A DNA stretch of 64,000 bases from Dyadobacter psychrophilus. GTDB lineage: Bacteria; Bacteroidota; Bacteroidia; Cytophagales; Spirosomataceae. Shown in pieces: positions 9,043 through 19,006 of the stretch. The notes beneath the pieces were generated by a model, which saw only the letters and a program-made list of their open reading frames with translations, had not been told where the DNA came from and searched no databases. The translations under genes were made by a program, and so were the position numbers. Position 1 is the first letter of the stretch. Each line of letters opens with the position of its first letter. The stretch lies in NCBI RefSeq assembly GCF_900167945.1, contig NZ_FUZA01000011.1:1-64000 (forward strand). Reading direction: 5' to 3'.

Positions 9043-9480
9043 TCAATTAGTTTTTCGTCTTATTATTTTAGCTGGATTCCCTGCAACTACACAGTTCGCC
9101 GGGACGTTTTCAAAAACTACGGATCCAGCTCCTATAATAGAATTAGATCCAATTGTGATGTCACCAAATATGACGGAGTTGGCAAAGATCGTGACATTAT
9201 TTTCAAGGACAGGATATGCCGCTGTCAAGAATTCTTTTGTTTCCTTTGTTCCAATCGTGACGTTTTGATAAATTATACAATTTTTGCCAAGTTTTACTTT
9301 TTTTCCTAGTACTATGCCGACAGGATGTGGAAATATTGTGCCCTGCTCGTTTAAATACTTTATTCCAATTGTTAAATGATTACAAAAATATATTTTAAAG
9401 GTCTTAAAATATACAAGACTATATATTGTATCACGAATGAATGCAATCAATAATTTAAAAGCTTTAATAGCTATCATCAC
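9043..9480 (-). CDS. Hexapeptide-repeat O-acetyltransferase (CysE/EpsC-like)
   Basis: A 145-residue acetyltransferase of the left-handed beta-helix family. The C-terminal half has PHPVGIVLGKKVKLGKNC, then VTIFANSVIFGDITIGSNSIIGAGSV and CVVAGNPAKIIRR, the usual closing motif. The His of PHPVGIV is the likely catalytic residue. It is related to, but clearly divergent from, the 165-residue enzyme encoded 1.1 kb downstream, so the two probably modify different positions or sugars of the exopolysaccharide. It starts 12 bases after the flippase gene ends, in one operon. No membrane segment other than a weakly hydrophobic N-terminus is seen. Confidence 0.85.
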   Translation of the reverse strand: MMIAIKAFKLLIAFIRDTIYSLVYFKTFKIYFCNHLTIGIKYLNEQGTIFPHPVGIVLGKKVKLGKNCIIYQNVTIGTKETKEFLTAAYPVLENNVTIFANSVIFGDITIGSNSIIGAGSVVFENVPANCVVAGNPAKIIRRKTN

Positions 9481-9492
9481 TGTCTTGTTATG

Positions 9493-10761
9493 TTATATTA
9501 ATTTTCTAGAGCGAATTGCTTGATACCGGTATATCGTTTCAAATAGAAAAGAAAATAGATAGATGTAGGCAAACACAAAAAGCTCGTGCTTGTTAAATAA
9601 ATTGATGTAAATAAATACTAGAATTAAATATACCAAAGCAGAGTATGCCATGCTACCGAGGATTGGTCGATCAAAACCATTTACGAGCAGGCAATTTCTA
9701 CCAAATAATGCGCCAATTATATATACTGGAAGATTAAATGCTAATAATCTTGTTAGGTCAATTGCGGTATCCATGTCTTCACCGCCTAGTAAATAAACTA
9801 ACGTTGGTGCTAACACCTGAATTCCGGCTACCATTACAAGTGAGGCGATAAGGGCAATTGCAAGGATTTTCTTTAAAAATCCAGTGTCTCGCAACCTACT
9901 CATTCTTGGAAATACGGCTTGGCTGATAAGGTCCAGAAAAGTAATGCCAAGATTAATAATCTTGGTTGCCAGATCGAAATAAACCACTTCTGTTAAGGAA
10001 AACAGATGTTTGACAACAATAATACTAAAATTGGTTTTAAATATGTTTGTACCGTAAGATAATGCCATTACGTAAGTTCTTCTTAGATATCCTCGCAGTA
10101 TATTAAAAGGCTGCCACTGAAATTTCACACCGTGGCGTCTGATAATTAGTAAAGAAACTACACATGAAAGCATTGAGCCGATCCCGTTTATGGCAGGAAC
10201 TAAGAGATAGTCATCATTTCCATGAATAAGAACAAAGATAAATGTTAAAAAAAATAGCCTACTTACAAGCGTCAGCACAGTTATGTACTTCATTTTCTCT
10301 GTCCCTTGAAAGTACCATAATGGGAAAACGAACTCATAAAGACACATCCATAATGTTAGATAAAATAGTGCTTTATACTCGGCAAGCTCGGCAGAAAAGG
10401 CCAAAAAGGCTGACATTAGTAAGCATGAACAAAGAAAAAGAACTCCTTTGATAAGATATACACTGCTAGCAATTTCAGTAATCTTTTTGGGATCATCTCG
10501 ATGTACACTAATATCCTTTGTGGCTGTAATGTTGAAACCAAAATTAACTAAAACGACAAGGTAGCTTACAATGGCTTGCGAGTAAACCACCATACCATAT
10601 TGCTCGGTACCAAGAACACGGATTAAATATGGATACGTAAGTAAAGGCAGAGCAAGATTGAACAGTTGCAATAAAGATAAATAACCAAAATTAGCTATAA
10701 GAAGATAATAAGGTTGAAGTTTGATTCTGAAAGATTCAATTCTAGCTTTCATTAAGCTCAT
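9493..10761 (-). CDS. Wzx-type oligosaccharide flippase
   Basis: A 422-residue polytopic membrane protein with about 12 hydrophobic segments and the N-terminal pattern of the polysaccharide transporter family (MATE/MOP superfamily): a first helix LLQLFNLALPLLTYPYLIRVLG, then EQYGMVVYSQAIVSYLVVLVNFGFN, which contains the conserved GF.. turn after helix 2. It would flip undecaprenyl-linked repeat units to the periplasm for polymerisation by the EpsG-like protein. It lies between the uronate epimerase gene (23-base gap) and an acetyltransferase gene. Length is normal for Wzx. Confidence 0.9.
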   Translation of the reverse strand: MSLMKARIESFRIKLQPYYLLIANFGYLSLLQLFNLALPLLTYPYLIRVLGTEQYGMVVYSQAIVSYLVVLVNFGFNITATKDISVHRDDPKKITEIASSVYLIKGVLFLCSCLLMSAFLAFSAELAEYKALFYLTLWMCLYEFVFPLWYFQGTEKMKYITVLTLVSRLFFLTFIFVLIHGNDDYLLVPAINGIGSMLSCVVSLLIIRRHGVKFQWQPFNILRGYLRRTYVMALSYGTNIFKTNFSIIVVKHLFSLTEVVYFDLATKIINLGITFLDLISQAVFPRMSRLRDTGFLKKILAIALIASLVMVAGIQVLAPTLVYLLGGEDMDTAIDLTRLLAFNLPVYIIGALFGRNCLLVNGFDRPILGSMAYSALVYLILVFIYINLFNKHELFVFAYIYLFSFLFETIYRYQAIRSRKLI

Positions 10762-10784
10762 ATGCTATTTTGCGGCAAGGTAGG

Positions 10785-11795
10785 TTAGGACTTAAAGTAT
10801 TCTTTAAACCAACTTGCGAAGTCCTTCAATCCAGCTTTTAAGCTCACATTAGGTTTATAACTCGTTATTCGTTCTAACTTTTCCTGGTCAGCCCAGGTTT
10901 TTGGAACGTCCCCCGGTTGCATAGGCATAAAGTTTTTTAATGCAGGTTTGCCTAATCCGTTTTCAAGTTCTTCAATGAATTCCATCAGATTTACCGGTGA
11001 ACCATTGCCAATATTCAATACGCGATATGGCGGCTCCTCCGTAATCGTTGTCAGCGCAGTTTTTACAATACCATTTACAATATCTTTGACATATGTAAAG
11101 TCTCGCTGCATGTCGCCATTGTTGAAAACTTTGATCGGCTTACTATCAGAAATAGCCTTCGCGAACAGCATCGGCGCCATGTCGGGTCTTCCCCATGGTC
11201 CATAGACAGTGAAAAATCGCAGGCAGGTGATCGGGATACTATATAGATGGCTATATGAGTGTGCCATCAGCTCATTGCTTTTTTTAGTAGCCGCATACAA
11301 GCTTACAGGAGAGTCAACTTTATCCTCTTCCGAAAATGGAATTTTAGCATTTGCGCCATAAACAGAGGACGATGAAGCATGAACCAAATGCTTAACTGGG
11401 AAGTATCTACATGCTTCCAGTATATAATGAAATCCTACTATATTAGATTGAACATACACATCGGGATTTTCAATTGAATATCTTACTCCCGCTTGTGCTG
11501 CAAGATTAATAACAATATCAAACTTTTCTGACTGGAAAAGACTAAAAAGTTGTTGCTTATCTTCGAGGTTCATTCGAACAAAGCGGTAGGCTGGATTGAC
11601 GATGCTTTCGGTAAGTTGGTACCACTTAACTTCATCTTGATCAATGCCCGCTTCTTTTAAACGGGCATATTTCAGTTGTGGTGAGTAATAATCGTTGATG
11701 TTATCGAGGCCGACAACTTCAAAACCGTCCTCAAGTAACTTTTCAACTGTGTGAAATCCAATAAATCCTGCACTTCCTGTTACTAAAGCTTTCAT
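10785..11795 (-). CDS. UDP-glucuronate 4-epimerase (SDR family)
   Basis: A 336-residue extended short-chain dehydrogenase. The NAD-binding TGSAGFIG lies at 6-13, followed by GLDNINDYYSPQLKYARL (29-46), a segment typical of UDP-glucuronate 4-epimerases (LspL/CapI group). The catalytic region has SSSSVYGAN (141-149) and Y167-x3-K171. It interconverts UDP-glucuronate and UDP-galacturonate, using the product of the UDP-glucose dehydrogenase encoded upstream in the same operon. Together they point to a uronic acid in the polymer. UDP-glucose 4-epimerase (GalE) is less likely because GalE lacks the NDYY segment. Confidence 0.88.
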   Translation of the reverse strand: MKALVTGSAGFIGFHTVEKLLEDGFEVVGLDNINDYYSPQLKYARLKEAGIDQDEVKWYQLTESIVNPAYRFVRMNLEDKQQLFSLFQSEKFDIVINLAAQAGVRYSIENPDVYVQSNIVGFHYILEACRYFPVKHLVHASSSSVYGANAKIPFSEEDKVDSPVSLYAATKKSNELMAHSYSHLYSIPITCLRFFTVYGPWGRPDMAPMLFAKAISDSKPIKVFNNGDMQRDFTYVKDIVNGIVKTALTTITEEPPYRVLNIGNGSPVNLMEFIEELENGLGKPALKNFMPMQPGDVPKTWADQEKLERITSYKPNVSLKAGLKDFASWFKEYFKS

Positions 11796-11843
11796 ATTTT
11801 ACGTATCTAGGCTCTTCGTGTTGATAGAGCACTTAAAGTCGGG

Positions 11844-12986
11844 TTACTCAAAGTAATTCAAAACACCGAATCCCTCTTTGAGAAGCAGTTGATCTTTTTG
11901 GAACAACTTCAGGTCGGAGGTTGCCATATCATGGATAAGCGTCTCAAGTGTATGCTTCGGCTTCCATCCCAATTTTTCCTGAGACTTGGTAGGGTCGCCT
12001 ATGAGCAATTCGACTTCAGTAGGACGATAGTATCTTGGATCGATTTTTAAGACAGGCGTGCCGATTTTCAAGTGTTCGCCTTCCGATATACCTAATTCTG
12101 CAAGCCTTGCTTGGTCAACGGATAGGATGGTTCCCACTTCATTCTCCTCTATTCCTTCAAAAGCAAGCTCCACACCTAAAAAGGCAAAAGTCATGCGTAT
12201 AAATTCACGAACTCGTGTTGTTACACCAGTTGCGATAACAAAATCCTCCGAAACTTCTTGCTGCAGAATGAGATACATAGCTTCAACATAGTCTTTGGCA
12301 TGCCCCCAATCGCGCTGTGCGTCTATATTACCCATGTAAAGGCAATCTTGTAGGCCTAAAACAATCTTAGCGGCCGCACGCGTGATTTTTCTCGTAACAA
12401 AAGTTTCTCCACGTAATGGAGACTCATGATTGAATAAAATTCCGTTAGACGCAAACATTCCGTAAGCTTCCCGATAATTCACTGTAATCCAATAAGCATA
12501 TAGTTTTGCTACTGCGTATGGAGATCTTGGGTAGAACGGAGTCGTTTCTGACTGCGGAACTGCCTGTACCAATCCGTACAGCTCAGATGTTGAAGCTTGA
12601 TAAATTTTAGTTTTCTTCGTCAAGCCCAGAAGTCTTACCGCTTCCAATATACGAAGCGTCCCTATACCATCTGCATTTGCGGTGTATTCAGGCATCTCGA
12701 AACTTACCTGGACATGACTCATTGCAGCTAAATTATAAATTTCATCTGGCTGAACCTCTTGTATTATTCTTGTCAAATTCATTGAATCCGTCAAGTCGCC
12801 ATAGTGAAGAATGAACTTTGGGTGCGCAACGTGCGGATCTTCATAGAGGTGATCAATGCGATCTGTATTGAACAGAGAGCTTCTGCGTTTGACGCCATGA
12901 ACCACGTATCCCTTGCTAAGCAAGAGCTCGGTCAAATAGGCACCATCTTGCCCTGTTACACCCGTAATTAATGCTACTTTTGACAT
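11844..12986 (-). CDS. gmd: GDP-mannose 4,6-dehydratase
   Basis: A 380-residue SDR enzyme that converts GDP-mannose to GDP-4-keto-6-deoxymannose, the first step to GDP-L-fucose. It has [12 protein letters not shown] (7-18), the [15 protein letters not shown] segment (34-48) specific to Gmd, ASTSELYG (131-138, with catalytic Thr133 and Glu135) and Y157-x3-K161. The [16 protein letters not shown] and [16 protein letters not shown] segments are also diagnostic. Its partner, GDP-fucose synthase, is encoded immediately upstream in the operon (46-base gap). Length and motifs are complete. Confidence 0.96.
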   Translation of the reverse strand: MSKVALITGVTGQDGAYLTELLLSKGYVVHGVKRRSSLFNTDRIDHLYEDPHVAHPKFILHYGDLTDSMNLTRIIQEVQPDEIYNLAAMSHVQVSFEMPEYTANADGIGTLRILEAVRLLGLTKKTKIYQASTSELYGLVQAVPQSETTPFYPRSPYAVAKLYAYWITVNYREAYGMFASNGILFNHESPLRGETFVTRKITRAAAKIVLGLQDCLYMGNIDAQRDWGHAKDYVEAMYLILQQEVSEDFVIATGVTTRVREFIRMTFAFLGVELAFEGIEENEVGTILSVDQARLAELGISEGEHLKIGTPVLKIDPRYYRPTEVELLIGDPTKSQEKLGWKPKHTLETLIHDMATSDLKLFQKDQLLLKEGFGVLNYFE

Positions 12987-13032
12987 ACTATGTTGAGATT
13001 TTAAATGATGAAATATTGTTCATCATCAAGTT

Positions 13033-13974
13033 TTATACTGCGTAGATTTCCTGATTTTTTAAGAAGTCCTGGTAGGCAAGAGCAATTCCTTGAGGAAGCG
13101 CTATTGTATGTTTCCAACCCGAAGCATGCAATTTTGAAACATCCATCAATTTTCGAGGCGTACCGTCGGGTTTAGATGTGTCCCAACGAATTTCTCCGGC
13201 ATAACCGATTATGTTTGCCACAAGCTCGGTGAGCTCCCTAATTGATAGATCCTCACCGGTGCCGATATTGACAAGTTCTCGTTCATTGTAGTGCTCCATC
13301 AGGTAAAGGCAGGCATTAGCAAGATCATCTGCAAAAAGAAATTCTCGCTTAGGTGAACCAGTTCCCCATGCCTCTACAAAAGGCTTGCCTTGATGTGCAG
13401 CTTCATGGAACTTACGGATTAACGCCGGTAGTACATGAGAGTTGTTTAAGTCATAATTATCACCATACCCATATAAATTAGTGGGCATCGCGCTGATAAA
13501 ATTGCTACCGTATTGGTCACGATACGCTTCGCAAAGTTTTATGCCCGCGATTTTAGCGATAGCATATGGTTCATTAGTTTCTTCAAGTAACCCTGTTAAT
13601 AAATATTCTTCTTTAAGGGGTTGTGGCGCAAGTTTTGGGTAAATGCAAGAGGAGCCAAGAAACATGAGTTTTGTAACGCCTGCTACATATGCCTGATGAA
13701 TAACATTTGCTTCAATCATCAGGTTTTCGTAAATAAACTCAGCACGGAAAGTATTATTGGCAACTATTCCACCTACCTTGGCAGCAGCAAGAAATACGTA
13801 AGAAGGTTTTTCTTCTTTAAAGAAATCTGCCACAGCTTGCTGATTTCGGAGATCCAACTCAGATGATGTGCGTGTTACAATATTGACATAGCCTTGAATG
13901 ACGAGAGCTCGGTGTATTGCTGATCCTACCATTCCCCGATGTCCAGCAATGTATATTTTGTCGTTTTTTGTCAT
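13033..13974 (-). CDS. fcl: GDP-L-fucose synthase
   Basis: A 313-residue epimerase/reductase that turns GDP-4-keto-6-deoxymannose into GDP-L-fucose with NADPH. The N-terminal GHRGMVGSA (11-19), AAAKVGGI (63-70), [13 protein letters not shown] (107-119, containing the conserved Ser and Cys) and Y137-x3-K141 motifs are all present. It is followed by gmd in the same direction, so the pair makes the fucose donor for the exopolysaccharide. The first gene of this run, the UDP-glucose dehydrogenase, ends 45 bases upstream. Nothing unusual is visible. Confidence 0.96.
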   Translation of the reverse strand: MTKNDKIYIAGHRGMVGSAIHRALVIQGYVNIVTRTSSELDLRNQQAVADFFKEEKPSYVFLAAAKVGGIVANNTFRAEFIYENLMIEANVIHQAYVAGVTKLMFLGSSCIYPKLAPQPLKEEYLLTGLLEETNEPYAIAKIAGIKLCEAYRDQYGSNFISAMPTNLYGYGDNYDLNNSHVLPALIRKFHEAAHQGKPFVEAWGTGSPKREFLFADDLANACLYLMEHYNERELVNIGTGEDLSIRELTELVANIIGYAGEIRWDTSKPDGTPRKLMDVSKLHASGWKHTIALPQGIALAYQDFLKNQEIYAV

Positions 13975-14019
13975 ATTTCCAAAGAAGCTATTTCAAGAGA
14001 CAAGATGTCCTGAGATTTA

Positions 14020-15342
14020 TTACGCTAGCTCCTTAACATTTTGAGGCTCGCGACCAACACTGTAATAAGTAAAGCCTAAATCAGCCATTTGACTCAATTC
14101 GTATAGGTTTCTTCCGTCAAAAATGACTTTTTCTTTTAGAAGGTTGCCCATTTTTTCAAAATCGGGTGTACGAAATTGAGGCCATTCAGTAAAGATCATT
14201 AGCGCGTCTGCATCGTCTAACGCTGCATAGGCGGTGTGGCAAAAGGCCACTTCAGGAAGTATTTTTTTAACATTGTCCATTGCCTCTGGATCATATGCTG
14301 TGACTTTTGCACCCGCCGCTAAAAGTGCCTTTATGTTCTCAAGTGCCGGCGCTTCGCGAATGTCATCCGTATAGGGTTTGAAAGCTAGTCCCCATACGGC
14401 GATAGTTTTGCCTGCAAGATCTCCTTCAAAGTATTCACTCACTATCGGCAAAAGCTTCTTCTTTTGATCATCGTTAACTGCCATGACAGATTTAAGGGTC
14501 CGGAAATCATAGCCATAGTCCGAAGATGTCTTAGCCAATGCCTGCACGTCTTTTGGGAAGCAGCTGCCACCGTATCCAATGCCTGCAAAGAGAAATCGTT
14601 TCCCTATCCTGCTATCTGTACCTATCCCACGGCGAATGTCATCGACATTAGCACCAACCTTTTCGCATAAATTTGCGATCTCGTTCATGAATGTGATTTT
14701 CAAAGCAAGAAACGAGTTGGCAGCGTACTTGGTCATCTCCGCTGATCGCTCATCCATAAAAATTACTGGGTTTCCCTGACGAACCAGCGGCGCATACAGT
14801 GATTCCATTACTTTTTTAGCTAATTCGGAAGTTGTTCCAACAACTACCCTGTCTGGCTTCATAAAATCTTCAACAGCGACACCTTCTCTAAGAAATTCGG
14901 GATTTGACACAACATCAAATTCCACGATTGCATTTTTCGCAATGGCAGCCCGTACTTTCTCAGCAGTGCCAACAGGAACCGTGCTTTTATCGATTATCAC
15001 GACATAGTGATCCAGTAGAGTACCCAAGTCATTCGCTACACCTAGAATATATTTTAGATCTGCTGATCCGTCTTCCCCTGGAGGCGTGGGCAGCGCTAGG
15101 AAAATAACTTCGGCATCTTTTACTCCTTCTGCTAAATCAGTTGTAAATTTTAACCGACCCTCCTCGATGTTTCGGTCAAACAATACATCTAGGCCAGGTT
15201 CATAAATTGGAATTTCACCTTTTTGAAGTCTCGCGACTTTATTTTGATCGATATCTACACAAATGACTTGATTGCCAGTTTCGGCAAAACAAGTACCCGT
15301 AACAAGGCCAACATAGCCTGTACCAACTACCGCTATTTTCAT
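14020..15342 (-). CDS. UDP-glucose 6-dehydrogenase
   Basis: A 440-residue NAD-dependent enzyme that oxidises UDP-glucose to UDP-glucuronate. I start it at the ATG reading MKIAVVGTGYVGLVTG, because the Rossmann GxGYVG motif must lie close to the N-terminus; an upstream in-frame start would add 16 residues with no family match. The catalytic Cys is in GYGGSCFPKD near residue 260, and the C-terminal domain has WGLAFKPYTDDIREAP. Its product feeds the UDP-glucuronate 4-epimerase three genes downstream. It is the first gene of the second minus-strand polysaccharide transcript, downstream of the Wzc terminator. Confidence 0.95.
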   Translation of the reverse strand: MKIAVVGTGYVGLVTGTCFAETGNQVICVDIDQNKVARLQKGEIPIYEPGLDVLFDRNIEEGRLKFTTDLAEGVKDAEVIFLALPTPPGEDGSADLKYILGVANDLGTLLDHYVVIIDKSTVPVGTAEKVRAAIAKNAIVEFDVVSNPEFLREGVAVEDFMKPDRVVVGTTSELAKKVMESLYAPLVRQGNPVIFMDERSAEMTKYAANSFLALKITFMNEIANLCEKVGANVDDIRRGIGTDSRIGKRFLFAGIGYGGSCFPKDVQALAKTSSDYGYDFRTLKSVMAVNDDQKKKLLPIVSEYFEGDLAGKTIAVWGLAFKPYTDDIREAPALENIKALLAAGAKVTAYDPEAMDNVKKILPEVAFCHTAYAALDDADALMIFTEWPQFRTPDFEKMGNLLKEKVIFDGRNLYELSQMADLGFTYYSVGREPQNVKELA

Positions 15343-15728
15343 AACTAATGAGGTGAATGAGTAAAGTTTTAAGAAATTAAGGCAATACAAAAAATAAGTA
15401 AGATGGAGACCTAACTATTTGTAGAGTCGGGTGACTTGCGAAGGTTGGCAAAGTCACGCTAAGAGAAGGCGAAGCTGCCCTGTGTTTAAGATTTAAATTT
15501 ATCATAACGTTGAGAATTAAGTAAAACTACATTCAATTTTCCGCTACGCTACTACAGCGCAAAAGCTAGTATTAATTATTCATAATAAATATAATACAAA
15601 TATTCTCACTGTAAAATGCTTCCGTTAAAATCATTAGAATATTGCAAAAATTGCTTGAAAGTGCCAAATTCTAATTCATTAACCATTGCATTTCATCATA
15701 CAGGTAAATTGTTGCTCTGAGAAAAGTC
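15343..15728. other. Intergenic region upstream of the sugar-precursor operon
   Basis: About 390 AT-rich bases between the Wzc terminator and the UDP-glucose dehydrogenase gene. No open frame or RNA is supported. It should hold the minus-strand promoter of the 13-gene synthesis operon. The nearest thing to a Bacteroidota -7 box is CAAATATT around 15598-15605 (AATATTTG on the minus strand), which misses the first T of TAnnTTTG. Confidence 0.4.
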
Positions 15729-15760
15729 ACATTGGCTTCGCATATCAGCAAAGCCAATGT
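15729..15760 (-). terminator. Intrinsic terminator after wzc
   Basis: ACATTGGCTT and AAGCCAATGT form a perfect 10-bp stem around a 12-base loop. On the minus strand it lies 9 bases after the wzc stop codon and is followed by GACTTTTC. It separates the Wzi-phosphatase-Wza-Wzc transcript from the sugar-precursor operon. Confidence 0.8.
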
Positions 15761-15769
15761 AATTTTAAA

Positions 15770-18145
15770 TCAACCTTTTCCAACAAGCTTTTTGAGTCTT
15801 GAGCCCATCGTTTGTACCCGGCTGTCGGATTCCTCAGCGTAATAACCATATCCATACCCGCCATATCCATAACCATAGCCATAGCCCGCACCGTAATTAA
15901 CACCATTAAAAATTACGGAGAGGTTGGAGAAGCGTCGGGCCCTTTGCAAATCTCCAATTCTTTTTAGATGATCCAGCACTGTGTAGTTAAAGCGAACAAT
16001 ATATAGTGTTGCATCAACATGTTCAGCTATTAAGGCAGAATCTGTTACCAAGCCATAGGGCGGCGAATCGATTAATATATAGTCATATTGACTCCTAAGC
16101 TCTGCAAGCATTAATGGTAATCTACCATTACTTAGTAACTCAGAAGGGTTAGGAGGAATTGGCCCACTTGTTAAAACGTCGAATTTCGGGTGAACGCCTG
16201 TTGATTGGATAAAATCTTCATAGTGCCCTTGTCCGATAAGGCAGTTTGATGCACCGGTCTTATTAGGGACCATTAAACGATCGTGCAACGTTGGCTTACG
16301 AAGGTCGAGACCTATCAGTAAAACTCGTTTATCAGAGTATGCTAAACTCGCAGCCAAATTAATACTGATAAAGCTTTTACCTTCACCACCAATGGATGAT
16401 GTAAACATGATAACTCGACAACTTCCGTCTCCAAGATATTGAAGGTTCGTACGCAACGCCCTGAATTGCTCAGCAACTGCGCTACGACTAGTCATTTTGA
16501 TTATCGATTCTTCACCTGGAACGCCATTTACCACACCTTTCATTTGTCCAATCTCGCCTAAAATAGACGCGTGTGTCACTTTCTCAATTTCTTCTCTTGA
16601 CTGAACCGTGTTTCGTAATAGGAACAACAAATTAATCAAAACAAGTGGGATAATAATGCCAAGAGCAAATGCTCCTCCCCATACCAACGCCTTCTTGGGC
16701 TTGATCGGCTTGAAAGTTGAAATAGGGGCATCAATTAACCTGCTATCTGTCACGGTCGAAGCATAAGCTAAGGCAGTTTCCTCTCTTTTTTGCAAAAGGT
16801 AAAGATACAATTCCTCCTTAATTGCCTGCTGACGCTTTATACCCACAAATTCTCGCTCCTTTTTAGGTATGGATCGCAAACCTGCTGAGAACCTTGTGTT
16901 AATACCTTCTAAGTTCCGCTTCGTAACGGCCATACCTCTTTTAAGATTCTGAACGTTTTCCCGAATTGATTGTCTTGTCCCGGCAAGCTGGGTGTTTATG
17001 GTCTGAAGCAGAGGATTATTTGGAGAAGTGGTTCTTGCATATCTTTCACGTTGCAGCTCCAATTCGTTAAATTTGGTAAGCAATGAAACAAGAACAGGAT
17101 CATCAATCATATAAGTGGCCGGCGCAACAGCTCCTTCACCAGCATTCATTATGTAATTATCAACACTTTCCAGAATGCTTATTTTTGTATTAACCTCGTT
17201 AAGTTTTGAATCGTTTTCCTTAATATTTTCGAGGAAAAGTTGCGATTCGGCACTAATATCGGTAATACCCTGATTTGTCTTGTATGATTCAACATCTTTC
17301 TCAACGTCACCGAGTTCCCCAGTTATCAAACCTAGTCGATTTTCGATAAATTTGAGGGTGTTACTTGCTTCACTATTTTTATCGTTCAAAGATGACTGAA
17401 TGTAAACATCCAACAATTTATTAAGTACATCTTTCGACCTTTGCACATTTGCGTCTTCATAAGTAATTTCAAGCACTGTACTTTTAATATTCGGTTGCTG
17501 TACAGACACTCGTCCAAGTATATTCTCAGCTAGATTTTTGACTTCGGTGAAATGAACTGTTACATCGGTAAATTTAGAATTCTCTCCTTTTGTTACAATG
17601 AAAGCTCCCCAAGCGTTATTAAACCTTTGATTGAAAGTGAATAACTGATCCTCGTCGTTGAATCTAAAATGTGTGCTATCTACCACGTGAATAATCAAAG
17701 GCTCTTCGTAACCGTATTCAGTTATAACTTCGGGTTTAATTTTAATCGGAGTTGTATTGTACAAATCTATGGTTCTTAGGCCGTCTTTGGTTGTATAAGA
17801 CACATCAAGATTTAATTCTTTAACCACTTGTTCAACAAGAGTTTGGGATTTAAAAATTTCCATCTCATTTTCAACGGTTTTATTACCGCCAAACTGTGAG
17901 CTCATTTCCGTGAGTATATCTCCTTGCGAGCCTGTAAGACTTTTTTCCTCTTTAATAAGTATACTAGTCTTAGTGCTATACACAGGCTGAGATATTTGCA
18001 AATAAAAGAAAGCAGCCGTTAGCAGTATGAAAAGAAATATTGGAAACAGGTACCAATATCTAATCAGCCTCCTAATGTAGTCATTGAGGCTAAAGTCTGT
18101 GCTCTTTTCCTCAAAATCCTTCCCGTTCAAATTGCGATCTTCCAT
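15770..18145 (-). CDS. Polysaccharide biosynthesis tyrosine autokinase (Wzc-like)
   Basis: A 791-residue inner-membrane co-polymerase and bacterial tyrosine kinase that controls chain length and export with the Wza-like protein. Order: an N-terminal transmembrane helix (YLFPIFLFILLTAAFFYL), a Wzz/GNVR periplasmic domain with long coiled coils (PKKEREFVGIKRQQAIKEELY), a second helix, then the cytoplasmic kinase with Walker A SIGGEGKSF (about 582-590), LDLRKPTLHD and ILIDSPPYG. The C-terminus carries a Gly/Tyr-only run (GYGYGYGYGGYGYGYY), the autophosphorylation cluster. I chose the ATG at 18145; a TTG at 18181, abutting the upstream stop codon, would add 12 residues. The PHP phosphatase encoded upstream probably reverses its phosphorylation. 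Confidence 0.93.
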   Translation of the reverse strand: MEDRNLNGKDFEEKSTDFSLNDYIRRLIRYWYLFPIFLFILLTAAFFYLQISQPVYSTKTSILIKEEKSLTGSQGDILTEMSSQFGGNKTVENEMEIFKSQTLVEQVVKELNLDVSYTTKDGLRTIDLYNTTPIKIKPEVITEYGYEEPLIIHVVDSTHFRFNDEDQLFTFNQRFNNAWGAFIVTKGENSKFTDVTVHFTEVKNLAENILGRVSVQQPNIKSTVLEITYEDANVQRSKDVLNKLLDVYIQSSLNDKNSEASNTLKFIENRLGLITGELGDVEKDVESYKTNQGITDISAESQLFLENIKENDSKLNEVNTKISILESVDNYIMNAGEGAVAPATYMIDDPVLVSLLTKFNELELQRERYARTTSPNNPLLQTINTQLAGTRQSIRENVQNLKRGMAVTKRNLEGINTRFSAGLRSIPKKEREFVGIKRQQAIKEELYLYLLQKREETALAYASTVTDSRLIDAPISTFKPIKPKKALVWGGAFALGIIIPLVLINLLFLLRNTVQSREEIEKVTHASILGEIGQMKGVVNGVPGEESIIKMTSRSAVAEQFRALRTNLQYLGDGSCRVIMFTSSIGGEGKSFISINLAASLAYSDKRVLLIGLDLRKPTLHDRLMVPNKTGASNCLIGQGHYEDFIQSTGVHPKFDVLTSGPIPPNPSELLSNGRLPLMLAELRSQYDYILIDSPPYGLVTDSALIAEHVDATLYIVRFNYTVLDHLKRIGDLQRARRFSNLSVIFNGVNYGAGYGYGYGYGGYGYGYYAEESDSRVQTMGSRLKKLVGKG

Positions 18146-18181
18146 AAGTTGAGTATGATTTCTTGATTCAATTTTTGTCAA

Positions 18182-19006
18182 TTACTTTGTCAAATTTAAT
18201 ATTAGAATCCCTAGGGTACTTATTCCACCGACAATAGTGACTATTAATGGGACAGTCCTTATTCTACTATCTGTGTCAAGCATTCTGGCTTTTACGGGCT
18301 CGACGTAGATGACATCATTTTTATGCAAGTAATAGTATGGGGAGTTAAAAATGTCTCGGGACGTAAGATCTATCCTTGCATACTCCCTTTTGCCATTTTC
18401 TTCTCTAATAATCATAACGTTGCTACGGTTTCCATAAATAGTCAAATCGCCCGCAAGGCTCAGGACTTCCGGAAGAGTAATCTTTTCATCAGGAATAACA
18501 TAAACTGCTGGAAGTTTCACCTCCCCCATAACGGAGACTTTGAAATTTAGATTTCTAACAATAACTGAGGGCTCTTTCAGATAATTTTGCAGTCTGAGCC
18601 GAATTGTGTCAGCTGCATCCGTCGTCCGCAATCCACTGACCTTAACCTTCCCAACTAGCGGTATCTCAATTGCGCCATCTGAATCTACCAAATACCCTAA
18701 GGGCTGGACTCTTGCTCCCCCAACACTAGAATAATTAGTGCTGGCAGTGGTGAAAAGATTAGGCGTGTTGAACACTTCATTTGCCTCTGCATTTAAGCTC
18801 CCAACAATTATAGATAATATATCACTCGGAAGAATGGTAGGAACATATCTCTGAGTGATTTCTTGTGAAGAATAACGAAGCGAATCTCCTTGGAAATATA
18901 CAATCGATTTTGGAGAAACGCAGGATGATATTCCTCCAATCATTGCAATAAGAAAAAAACCAAAGTTTGTGATTTGCTTTAATAGCTTAGGGGTAGACGA
19001 ACTCAT
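18182..19006 (-). CDS. Polysaccharide export outer membrane lipoprotein (Wza-like)
   Basis: A 274-residue export protein with a lipoprotein signal: a hydrophobic stretch then GISSC with Cys29 as the lipidated residue. Residues 50-140 form the Poly_export domain (YVPTILPSDILSIIVGSLN), followed by a SLBB-type domain with GEVKLPAVYVIPDEKITLPEVLSLAGDL. The C-terminus ends in a hydrophobic helix (IVTIVGGISTLGILILNL), as in many Bacteroidota homologues that lack the long Wza barrel helix. It forms the outer-membrane channel docking to the Wzc-like kinase, whose gene follows directly. It has no other anomalies. Confidence 0.92.
   Translation of the reverse strand: MSSSTPKLLKQITNFGFFLIAMIGGISSCVSPKSIVYFQGDSLRYSSQEITQRYVPTILPSDILSIIVGSLNAEANEVFNTPNLFTTASTNYSSVGGARVQPLGYLVDSDGAIEIPLVGKVKVSGLRTTDAADTIRLRLQNYLKEPSVIVRNLNFKVSVMGEVKLPAVYVIPDEKITLPEVLSLAGDLTIYGNRSNVMIIREENGKREYARIDLTSRDIFNSPYYYLHKNDVIYVEPVKARMLDTDSRIRTVPLIVTIVGGISTLGILILNLTK

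Noticed and set aside
15849-15890. CCATA-type repeats as a CRISPR-like or minisatellite array
   Set aside because: They encode the Gly-Tyr tail of the Wzc-like kinase in frame; no spacers.
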